A stretch of 64,000 nucleotides of DNA from Engraulis encrasicolus (Eukaryota; Chordata; Actinopteri; Clupeiformes; Engraulidae). Position 1 is the first letter of the stretch. Each line of letters begins with the position of its first letter. This document shows, piece after piece, positions 34,205-43,427 of this stretch. A program made the translations under genes and the position numbers. Under the pieces are notes generated by a model. That model saw only the letters and a list, made by a program, of their open reading frames with translations, ran no database searches and had not been told where the DNA came from. The stretch spans positions 946,001 through 1,010,000 of the forward strand of contig NW_026945665.1 in assembly GCF_034702125.1 (NCBI RefSeq), written 5' to 3'.

Positions 34205-35060
34205 TGCTCCTACTACATCAACTCGGTCACCCGGACCTGTCGAATCCAGATGTCCAACGTACGGAATATCAGACCTGTGCTGACACAATATTCTACACAA
34301 CGACTGGTCCAGGCCACGGTCCTGTCCCGCGTTGACTACTGCAACTCACTCATGACAGGTCTACCTGCTTGTGCGCTAAAGCCTCTGCAGATGATCCAGA
34401 ATGCGGCGGCACGGTTGATTTTCAATCAACCCAAAAGGACCCATGTTACGCCTCTATTTATTGAGTTGCAATGGTTACCGATCGCCGCCCGGATCAAGCA
34501 AAAGGCATTGACCCTTGCCTACAAAACCATCACAGGAACGGCCCAAGCTTATCTGAAGGACCTACTAACGCCTTATGTTACTGGAAGAGAATTGCGCTCA
34601 TCCAGCACAAGCCGTCTGGCTCTGCCATCCAGTCGCTCTAGGTACTCCCAGTCAAGATTGTTCTCCGTTGTGGCACCCAAGTGGTGGAACAGTCTCCCAG
34701 AGGCAGCAAGACTGAGCACATCTCTTGCAGCTTTCAAGAAACAACTAAAGACATTCCTCTTTCGAGAGAATCTACTAGACTAATGCTTGAACTGGCCTTG
34801 CCCCAGGACAGACTCCTGACATGATGTTTTGTTTAGTTTAGTTTAGTTTGTGAGTGTGTGTTTGTGTGTGTGTGTACTCGTTATTTGCTCTTTATATTAA
34901 AAAAAAAACTAACCCCTCTTTGCAACTGCACTTGTTGTTCTGTATATCTCCTGTGCACTTTGTATTTGCTTGTGATGTTGGCTTGATTATGTCCTCCTTT
35001 GAAAGTCGCTTTGGTTATAAAGCGTCTGCCAAATGCAATGTAATGTAATGTAATGTAATG
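34205..35060 (+). mobile_element. 5'-truncated L2-clade LINE with intact 3' tail
   Basis: An open frame to 34783 covers the end of the LINE protein: ATVLSRVDYCNSLMTGLPA, MIQNAAARLIFNQPKRTHVT, ELQWLPIAARIK, VVAPKWWNSLPEAARLS and KKQLKTFLFREN. About 215 bp of 3' UTR follow, with a hairpin CGCTTT-GGTTA-TAAAGCG and a (TGTAA)n tail at 35036-35060. This matches the tail architecture of UnaL2-type LINEs. It sits at TTTCCAAGGC, where unit 2 (22790) shows uninterrupted hAT sequence, so it inserted into that hAT or at its border. Confidence 0.8.
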
Positions 35061-35550
35061 TTTCCAAGGCACAGTATACGTTGGATATGAACATTCTTGC
35101 CTTTGACTGCAACTAGCGTGAAATGATTCTGGTATTTGCCATTGGAACATGCAACCTCGCGGCTTTACTGCCGTTGTCTCTTCTATTCTTTATCCATGCG
35201 CTTCCTGTGAACTCGGTGTGTAGAATGACTTGTGTTTACGCACGTGGGAGCATAGCTGACACTCCGCCCCCTTAACACTTTTTTAGCAAATCACGTTCAG
35301 CTATTTTGTTCTCATGCATGCAAAGGGTGAATGTGAGCATATTAAAAGCCAGCTTGGTACAGCTTTGTCGTTGCCATTTGCGCCTAGATTTTGTCAGCAG
35401 CCAGTGCACAGTGGCGCCTCAATTCATACCTCCCGAGTAACGCAACAGCGTTACAGTTATGGATAAAGTAATTAAGTAATTATTCCGTTACTCAAAATGA
35501 GGCTCCATTTGTAACGCCGTTATACTCCAACGCCATTACTCCCAGCACTG
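35061..35550. mobile_element. hAT, copy 3, right part
   Basis: Matches 22790-23291 and ends CCCAGCACTG at 35541-35550, followed by ATTGTAACCCCAGG. The interior shares AAAAGCCAGCTTGGTACAGC with copies 1 and 2. Confidence 0.7.
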
Positions 35551-35817
35551 ATTGTAACCCCAGGAATATTGTCAGTATATTTTGAGATGCAAGAGGGTGG
35601 ATATTTGTTCAATTGGCGTGGAATTACCTATTTAGCGCTTTTATCATGATTTCATATGTAGTTCAAAACTTCTTCAACCTTCTAAGACCATCATTGCTGC
35701 ATTGCTGCAAAATTCTTTTACAACTGTGTAGCAGTGCAACGGACTGAATGTAACCTGATCTCAACATGTTACATTCTGAATATTGGTTTCTAAAACACTT
35801 TTCTCTCTGATGGTTAG

Positions 35818-35931
35818 TGGCAAAGAGAAGAGACCAAGGTTTCCTACAGGGAGCTGTGTGTCCATGAGGAGCGAGAAGTCAATGGATGAGCCACTCAGGT
35901 TCAAAGGGGCGGGACATCCACCTGGCCTCAG
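35818..35931 (+). CDS. NLR cassette exon J
   Basis: 114 bp, phase 2 to 2. The core starts GKEKRPRFPTGS, so the usual PGSP is PRFP. It continues RSEKSMDEP (Glu for Asp) and ends GAGHPPGL like exon G. These changes make it the most divergent intact cassette in the repeat core. Acceptor GGTTAG, donor GTACCT. Confidence 0.8.
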
Positions 35932-36158
35932 GTACCTTCAGACAGATTTGTTCAATTGCCGTGGAATGACCTATGTAACACTTTTGTTAAGGTTTCATAT
36001 GTAGTTCAAACTTCGTCAAGCTTGTAGGATGATTATTGCTGCATTGTAGCAATATTCTTTGACAACTGTGTAGTAGTTTAACTGATTGAATGTAACGTGA
36101 TCTCAACATGCTACATTCTGAATCTTGATTCTAAAACACTTTGCTCTCTGATCGTTAG

Positions 36159-36272
36159 TGCAATAGAGAAGAGATCAGGGTCTCCTACAGGGAGCTGTGT
36201 GTCCATGAGGAGTGACCAATCAAAGGATGAGCCCCTCAGGTTCAAAGGGGCGGAAACTGCATCTGACCAAAG
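36159..36272 (+). CDS. NLR cassette exon K
   Basis: 114 bp, phase 2 to 2. By eye it is the same base for base as exon C (7449-7562): AIEKRSGSPTGS, SDQSKDEP, GAETASDQ. Acceptor CGTTAG, donor GTATGT. Identity of this exon within units that carry other differences is notable but could be chance over 114 bp. Confidence 0.8.
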
Positions 36273-36699
36273 GTATGTTGAGCCCCACCTCATTGGCTGA
36301 TGTTCAGTGCTGTTGAATTTGACATGATAGATCACTTCTCTGGGATGGTAAATTTACATGTTAAATGTCAAGCCAAACCTACATATTTAATCAAAATCTA
36401 TATATTAAATAGAAACATTTGGATGACACTTAATACTATCTTTAACTAATGGGAGTGATCAACATTTTATTACAGTATTTTGCTGTCCTCTGCATAGGCC
36501 ATCGGAAGACTTCTTTGAGCTTCATATAAGTTGTTGCAGTTGTGTTCATACTGAGATTACTAGACACACTTTCATAAAAAGTCAATCATCACACACATCA
36601 AGTCCCATCACACACAAGGTGTTGTGTGAAAATGACATTGAATGTGAGTGCTACTCTCTGAATCTTGGTTTCTAAAACTCTTTTTTCTCTGATCGTTAG

Positions 36700-36813
36700 T
36701 GGCATAGAGAAGAAACCAGGGTCTCCTACAGGGAGCTGTGTGTCCATGAGGAGTGACCAATCAAAGAATGAGCCCCTCAGGTTCAAAGGGGCGGGACCTG
36801 CATCTGACCAAAG
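36700..36813 (+). CDS. NLR cassette exon L
   Basis: 114 bp, phase 2 to 2. The core starts GIEKKPGSPTGS, then SDQSKNEP, ending GAGPASDQ. Compared with paralogue D it keeps Asp in SDQS and has Asn for Asp before EP. Acceptor CGTTAG, donor GTATGT. Confidence 0.8.
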
Positions 36814-37468
36814 GTATGTCGAGCCCCAGCTTCTTGGCTGATGTTCAGTGCTGTTGAATTTGACATGACTGTATGTATGTTCGTACTGTATGTTCGTACT
36901 GAGATTAAATGAAACACTTTCATAAAAAGTCAATAATCACAGAAGCTCCATCATTGTGTCTATCAGGGAAAAAAGTAGAAAATAAGTCAGGGAAAAGTAG
37001 TAAAATATATTTACACATTGGCACAAGGTGTTTGGGTTTTCTGAAAATGATATTGAAAAAGATTTTCCAGATTTCAGAGGCCTGCTGTTCAGAAAGCCTT
37101 TTACATTGTACAGTTTTCGCGCTGATGCCTTCAGAACTTAAGACAATCTACACACTCTCTAAAGACAATCCACACACCCTCCCTTTATCAAATAGTTTTT
37201 TTAATTTGGAAAGGATACCAGTTATTTTGAAAGGTGATTTCAATCCTTTATCTTCAATGTCTATTTTAACCCCATTCCATTGGTATGGAATGACTTATTT
37301 AGCACTTTTATCAAGATTTCATATGTAGTTCAAAACTTCTTCAACCTTCTAGGAACATCTTTGCTACATTGTTGCAATATTCTTTGACAACTGTGTAGCA
37401 GTGCAACTGATTGAATGTAACCTGATCCCAACATGCTACACACTGAATCTTTTCTCTCTGATGGTTAG

Positions 37469-37576
37469 TGGCATAGAGAAGAGACCAGGGTCTCCTACAG
37501 AGAGCTGTGTGTCCATGAGGAGCGACCAATCAAAGGATGAGCCACTGAGGTTCAAAGGACCTGCATCTGACCAAAG
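37469..37576 (+). CDS. NLR cassette exon M (in-frame 6-bp deletion)
   Basis: 108 bp, phase 2 to 2, the last cassette before the linker exon 12.6 kb downstream. The core starts GIEKRPGSPTES and ends FKGPASDQ. Two codons (Ala-Gly of FKGAGPASDQ) are gone compared with exon E, so the frame is kept. Acceptor GGTTAG, donor GTATGT. Confidence 0.8.
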
Positions 37577-37682
37577 GTATGTTGAGCCCCAGCTTCATGG
37601 CTGATGTTCAGTGCTGTTGAACTTTACATGGTAGAGCACCACTATGGATGTTTATGTAAATCTACATGTTAAATGTAAATCC

Positions 37683-37833
37683 AAAGCCCTGCCGTGGCCA
37701 ACCGATGGGTCACTTGTCTGCCATACAACTGGTTCGATTCCCTGCCCGGGTAATTTTCCAACCCCTTCCCATCTCTCTCCCCATTCGTTTCCTGTCCACC
37801 TCTCAAACTGTCCTGTCATGAATAAAGTCGTAA
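37683..37833 (+). repeat. tRNA-derived SINE, copy 2
   Basis: Paralogue of the SINE at 8959. Bases between CATACAACTG and GTTCGATTCC are missing, which shortens the tRNA-like part next to the B-box. Confidence 0.7.
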
Positions 37834-38547
37834 AAGTTTGAAATGTTAATCCAAACCTAAATATGTAATCAAAATCTAATATTGAATAGAAATATTTTGA
37901 TGAAATGAAATACTATCTTTAATTAATAGGAGTGATCAACAATGCATTGCAGTATTTTGCTTGCTTCTGCATAGTGACGAAGTGGTATTAACCTTGTACT
38001 ACCTCCAAAAATACAACTTTATTTCATTTTAACATATGGCTGTCCTCTGCATAGGCCATCTGAGAAAAGTATTTGTTCTTCACGTAGGTTCTTAGTGTTA
38101 GGTTTGTACAAATCATCACTGAAGTTCAATCATGGTCTGATAGTACACCTCTCAAATCTAGAAAATCTTAATTTCAGAGCTGAATTTCAAAATGAATTGA
38201 ATTGAAATTCCAAACAGGAAATGGAATTGCAATTCGAATTGGAATTGCAGGAAACTGAATTTCACAGAATTTAAATTCTAAGAAATTCAAAGCAATGACA
38301 TAATACAGACACTAGGTAGGGATGGTCAGTATCTCGAATACTTCTAATTAAAATTCATTTCGAAATAGAAAGTAGTATTTTGCATTTTGTATTTCATGTC
38401 AGCGAATTACAAGTATTTGAATTTTTTATCAAAGTACTTTGCCCCCAGTATTTTGAATTTTCAAAATAAAAGCAAGTACCATAGCTTACTTTCTCCTGAA
38501 CTATGCAATTACATAGTAGGAACACTAGATGGATCTCATAGTATGTA

Positions 38548-39415
38548 CAGTATATCACGAAAGTGAATACACCCCTCACAGTTTTGCAGATTTTTGAGTA
38601 TATCTTTTCATAGGAAAGCATTACAGAAATGTAACTTTGACACAATGATTAGTGACCTTTTAACAACATATTTAACCGCTTAAATGTCTTGTTCACTCAG
38701 ACACCATCTAAAGCAAATTTGTTTATCTTGGTCTCAAGAGAGATGAACAGACCAAGGATATGGATCACTGGAACCATGTCGTGTGATCTGAAGAGACCAA
38801 GATAAACAAATTTGCTTTAGATGGTGTCAAGCATGTGTGATGGTAAACAAGTGAGTTTTACAAAAAAGGTGTATCCTCTCAATAGCCAAGCATGGTAGTG
38901 GGACTGACATGGTTTGGGGATGCATGAATGCTGTCAACATTGGCATTCTGAAATACACCTAAAAGAAACATGCATGTCAACATGCACTGTGACTACTGAA
39001 GCAGATCATGATGTTCTCCATAGGATTGCATTCAAATCTCACACCAATCTATTTAAGCCAGATGCAGACTCAAAATTTAAAAGTTCAATGCAAAGAAAGG
39101 TTGAAATGCACACTGATGACCTCCCTTGTCATCCCTTTTCATTTCGTTTCATTTCGAGACGATTCGAGCCAACATAGCCCCTTCTCTACCGGATTTTAAT
39201 CTGGGGTGTACTCACTTTTGTGAGTACATGTTCAAACATTAATGGCTGTATTTTGTTTTGTTCGGAGTGAACAAGAAATTTAAGCGGTTAAATATGTTGT
39301 TAAAAGGTCACTAATCATTGTGTCAAAGTTACATTTCTGTAATGCTTTCCTATGAAAAGATATACTCAGAAATTTGCAAAACTGTGAGGGGTGTATTCAC
39401 TTTCGTTATGTACTG
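38548..39415 (+). mobile_element. Tc1/mariner relic
   Basis: TA dinucleotides flank the element (38546-38547, 39416-39417). The inverted ends start CAGTATATCACGAAAGTGAA and extend about 150 bp or more. The other foldback arm shows the empty site at about 47985. The interior keeps decayed Tc1 transposase pieces, such as sequence for WNHVV, SEETKINLL and MVWGCM. It has stops and deletions and cannot be autonomous. Confidence 0.8.
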
Positions 39416-39846
39416 TAAGTGGAGCTAGTAGCTATTTTGGAATGTACAAGTGTTTGTCTGGGAAAGGGATGAAGGACTCAAGCTGACAATCCAAAGATTG
39501 ACAGTTCAATAACGTTGGCAGGTGACTACCTGACTATGAGTTATTAACGAATAACCAGCCTCAAAATTCTGAATTACTGTATATATGCTGTTGGATCGAA
39601 AACCGCCACTCTAGATAAAATGTCACCGATAATTGAAATTGCCATGCTAAGCACCAAAGATGCAACCAAGATTATTACTAATGCTGTGCCCTGCTTCACC
39701 CACAAGATGTCACTCTAAGGCCACAAATGATGCATTAGTGACGCTTTGCAAGATACTACATGGACATAATTTACAAGAAACACTTTCTTGTTTATTGAAC
39801 TCACATGCAAACCTTGACAGTGCTGTTATTAACACTGTTATTGTTG

Positions 39847-40055
39847 TATTTTATTATTTAGAAAAGACAAAATTGTGTGTTCATCCACTTCCTGAATTGC
39901 AGTCAGTTCAAATTCAGTTAAATTCAACATCCTGTAGGGATGGAGTCAGTTCAATTCAAATTCAATTCCACTTCCTGAATTGAATTAAATTCAGAAATTC
40001 TGCAATTCAGGAAGTGGATGAACACACAGTTTTGTGTTTTCTAAATAATAAAATA
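39847..40055. repeat. Palindrome with about 55-bp arms
   Basis: The left arm TATTTTATTATTTAGAAAA through CACTTCCTGAATTGCA pairs with TGCAATTCAGGAAGTGGATG through CTAAATAATAAAATA. The arms are separated by about 99 nt of AATTC-rich sequence. It lies in the centre of foldback element 1. Confidence 0.65.
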
Positions 40056-40771
40056 GTTGTATTTTATTATTTAGAAAACAAAATAATAGTGTAACTAAGT
40101 ACAACAGTGTTAGCAAAAATATTGCCAATACATTTAACTACAAATATTCAGCATTCAAAATGATATAACGATGACAAGTACATGTTGTATACCACGCAGG
40201 CCCCCATTGTGATTTTCAGTAGTTGCATGTATAATAATTAGTGTTATGCAGGGCCTACAGATGACTTTCACACTTCTTATTTTTTATGTACCAAAATGTA
40301 TGTAAATATTACCAAATACAGCAAATAGAGAACTAAGTCAAAATGGAAGTTAGAAAACCCTGAAAGTCAAATAATGGCCCATCCAAATACTAAAACACTG
40401 CTAGCAAGCAGCCCAACAGGTGACCTAAGGGGACAATAATTCTCTCTTCCCACCCACCTTGCAGTGCTGGGAATAGACACATGCTGATACATATATAGCA
40501 CCATCTAGTGTTCCTATCTTGTCATAACTTTGAGTTTCTTTGAATTTTCATCTACACCACCACCCAGGGATGGGCAAAGACACAACTAAATGTATTTCCA
40601 AATACAATGCAAAATACCCAGCTCTAAAATGTTACAAATATGTTACAAAATACACAACAGTAGCTGTATTAATAATCAAAATACTCTTTTTCAAATACAC
40701 AAAATACAACAGAAACTGAGACCATTACTAGGTATGTGGGTCTGTCCTGAATTTCATGCAAACTAGTCTGG
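40056..40771. other. Foldback spacer, no gene seen
   Basis: AT-rich spacer. From about 40565 (CAGGGATGGGCAAAGACAC) it resembles one end of a common fish hAT-type repeat, but no matching second end is found. Confidence 0.4.
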
Positions 40772-40845
40772 CTATTTGGTTTAGTGGTTAGAGCCCCAGT
40801 TTTGCATGCCAGAAGATCCAGGTTCGAGTCTCGGCAGGGAAACTC
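40772..40845 (+). repeat. tRNA-derived SINE head
   Basis: TTTAGTGGTTAGAGCCCC and GGTTCGAGTCTC have the spacing of Pol III A and B boxes. The cloverleaf is imperfect and no body typical of a tRNA gene flank follows, so a SINE is more likely than a functional tRNA. Confidence 0.5.
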
Positions 40846-40913
40846 AATTCCCCTTCGCTACACAAACAATGGCTTGTATGGCATGACCAAAAATAACAAT
40901 TCAATTCACTTAA

Positions 40914-42588
40914 AGTGTACCTCCGGGATTTTGGACACCAGACCTCATTTCCGAGTCAGCCAGGGTGTAAACAATGTGTCCAGAACGTTTTTTTCACATT
41001 CCATGCAGTCCTTGTGAATTCTCATATCCATGTTGCTAAGCTAGCGCAAGTGAACGGATATGGTAGTAGCCTGCCCCCAAAAATAGTCTTATCCCGTTTA
41101 AACAACATTCAAAACAAAACCGTTATTATACCATACTGCAAGTGTAAATGTTTGTCTTAGTAGAATGAAGTTTGAAATTAAACCAACCTTGCACTGCGTG
41201 GATTTTGCCATGTTGAGAGACTATTTTCTCGGGGTCGGCGGAATTTTACTTTGCTCTCTTCAGTTGTGATGTAGCCCACCCACCCACTGCAGGGACCCGC
41301 AAGAGACATTGCAAATCAAGGCTAGTTCTACAACTGCTTTCGGATCGAATAGTGGATTAAAACCCAACGACATCGCACCATGGTACATCAGTGTGTATAT
41401 ACCAACTGCAATAATAAAGCCCACAGATGGGTATCGGCAAGTTTCCATTGGTTTCCGTGAAAGATGTTGAAAGAACCAAACTCTGGCTCCTGGCTGCAGG
41501 GCTACATCAACACACCGATGGAGACGCTCCGTAAGCTACCCCGGTGCTTTGCAGTGACCATTTCAGTCCCGACGACTTCACAAAGTCCTTCTCGAAGTCT
41601 AATACCTACACGGAAAACTCTAAAAGTGTCCGCGGTGCCAACCGCATTCCCAGATCTACATTTTGTGGCGCGCACCAACAGTCTCCGAAGAACAGGTTTG
41701 CTATGCTTTCTGCTTCTATGATGGTAGCCCAGTGGTATAATGGCTTCGCCTACGTTAGCCAAAACTTGGGCTAGAAGTTACCCTTTTGGATTGGCATGTT
41801 GTAATGCTTTACTGTTATTTTGTGTAATTGCTGTGACAAATGGCATTAGACATGACTTGCCGTATTCCTATGGATTCATAAGTTACGCAACGCTATGTGA
41901 TCTGGCTTGACATTGTGAAATATGTCACTCGTAGCTCTAGGTATTATTACATGGAATGTTTTTTTGAGACGAGATGGAATGGGAGGATGAAAGGGAGAAG
42001 AGTGTGCGTTCTGTTCGCCAACATGCTGTGTAGACACACGGGTCATCTAGTAACAACCAAACATTGTTATGGCATATGTTTCAATGTTACGAAAGGTTTA
42101 CAAAGTCGGACAGAAAGCATTACTCTTGATGTTTGCGAGCGAGGTCAGGGAGAGGGGAAAACAGTTTTTACAAACTTCAAAGATGTTGGAGTTCGCTCTA
42201 TGGAAAAGTTATGGATGTGTCAAACGAAGCTAGGATTTGTACTAGGAATATCACTCCGCGGCTGTCAAGCTTTCAAACCGGAACACAAATTGCTGATGGT
42301 GATCAAACATGATTGCAATGTTGGTTTAATTTCAAACTTCATTCTATCAAGACAAGTATTTACACTTGCAGTCTGGCATAATAATGGGGTTGTTTTGAAT
42401 GTTGTTGCAACCGGATAAGACTATTTTATACTATACTACCATATCCATTCACTTGCGCTAGCTTAGCAACATGGATATGAGAATTCACAAGGACTGCATG
42501 GAATGTGAAAAAAACGGTCTGGACACATTGTTTACACCCTGGCTGACTCGGATATGAGGTCTGGTGTCCAAAATCCCGGAGGTACACA
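40914..42588 (+). mobile_element. Kolobok-type transposon relic (TTAA target, THAP piece)
   Basis: TTAA repeats at 40910-40913 and 42589-42592 flank inverted ends of about 170 bp that start GTGTACCTCCGGGATTTTGG and are almost perfect. A plus-strand THAP-domain remnant lies inside. TTAA targets together with an N-terminal THAP domain are characteristic of Kolobok transposons. The catalytic domain is not recognised; the 173-codon frame at 41897-42418 resembles nothing I know. Confidence 0.7.
41380..41640 (+). pseudogene. THAP-domain remnant of a transposase
   Basis: From the ATG at 41380 the frame reads MVHQCVYTNCNN, then SASFHWFP and a stop. Another frame from 41544 continues with LCSDHFSPDDF and PRSTFCG. 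Cys-x4-Cys, FHxFP and CSxHF are the landmarks of the C2CH THAP zinc finger, a DNA-binding module found in Kolobok and P-type transposases. The stop and at least one frameshift show that it is dead. Confidence 0.65.
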
Positions 42589-42954
42589 TTAAGTAATAAA
42601 AGGTAGGCCTACTTTAAACTCCTGTGTAACCATCATTTCCAGTCATTGAACAAACAATAATGTTCAGTTCTTGTAATCATGGAGAAGGCTATATAAACAA
42701 TGGGCTACTTGGCACAACTAACATGTAAAAAAATGGCACTGATATGTCAAGGTCTGCATGTGAGTTCAATAAACAAGAAAGTGTTTCTTGTAAATTATGT
42801 CCATGTAGTATCTTGCAAAGCGTCACTAATGCATCATTTGTGGCCTTAGAGTGACATCTTGTGGGTGAAGCAGGGCACAGCATTAGTAATAATCTTGGTT
42901 GCACCTTTGGTGCTTAGCATGGCAATTTCAATTATCGATGATATTTTATCTAGA

Positions 42955-43157
42955 TGTAGTATCTTAACTACATTAACTGACACGCACAACATGGGTCTGG
43001 TTTGGTTCTTTTATCTTCAGAGAACTTCAGGGCAACTTACAGTCATCGTGTGGTTACATTGAACTGGCGTAGGCAAGCCTGTTACAGACTACAAAAGTCC
43101 ATGGTAATCCTACGGTGCCCCCTAGGGGACTTCTAGTAAACCTACGGGATTACTACA
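42955..43157 (-). repeat. 3' LTR of the Gypsy element
   Basis: 203 bp, preceded in element sense by the purine tract (43158-43168 on the plus strand reads CTCCCCCACTG). Confidence 0.9.
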
Positions 43158-43427
43158 CTCCCCCACTGTTAAGATAGAAATACATGTCAGAGTAAAATGC
43201 AAAAATACGTAACATACCCACCTTACTGTAACAAATCATAGATTTTAACGAGGCCAAGATTTAGAGGTAACAAGATCATGAATTAAACTAGTTCATGAAA
43301 ACACTATCTTGACGGTATATAAACATCAACTTTTTTTTTTTTTTATCTAGGAAGTACAGGGTAGACTGCCTGTCTTCCGTGAGATCATAAGGCGCATTCT
43401 TGCCTTTTCTTCAACATGATCTCACTG

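Larger units (their letters stand above)
35551..38179 (+). repeat. Duplication unit 3 (cassettes J-M)
   Basis: Collinear with unit 1 (6841-9461), with four cassettes in the same order and spacing, and the same SINE. It ends abruptly at TTAATTTCAGAG where a foldback element begins. A short duplication TGTATGTTCGTAC near 36878-36900 is specific to this unit. Confidence 0.85.

Noticed and set aside
40784..40845. Functional tRNA gene
   Set aside because: A and B boxes are present, but stems pair poorly and the setting is a foldback spacer; a SINE head is more likely.
41897..42418. 173-codon frame inside the Kolobok relic
   Set aside because: Its composition is unlike any transposase domain, and it runs into the terminal inverted repeat.
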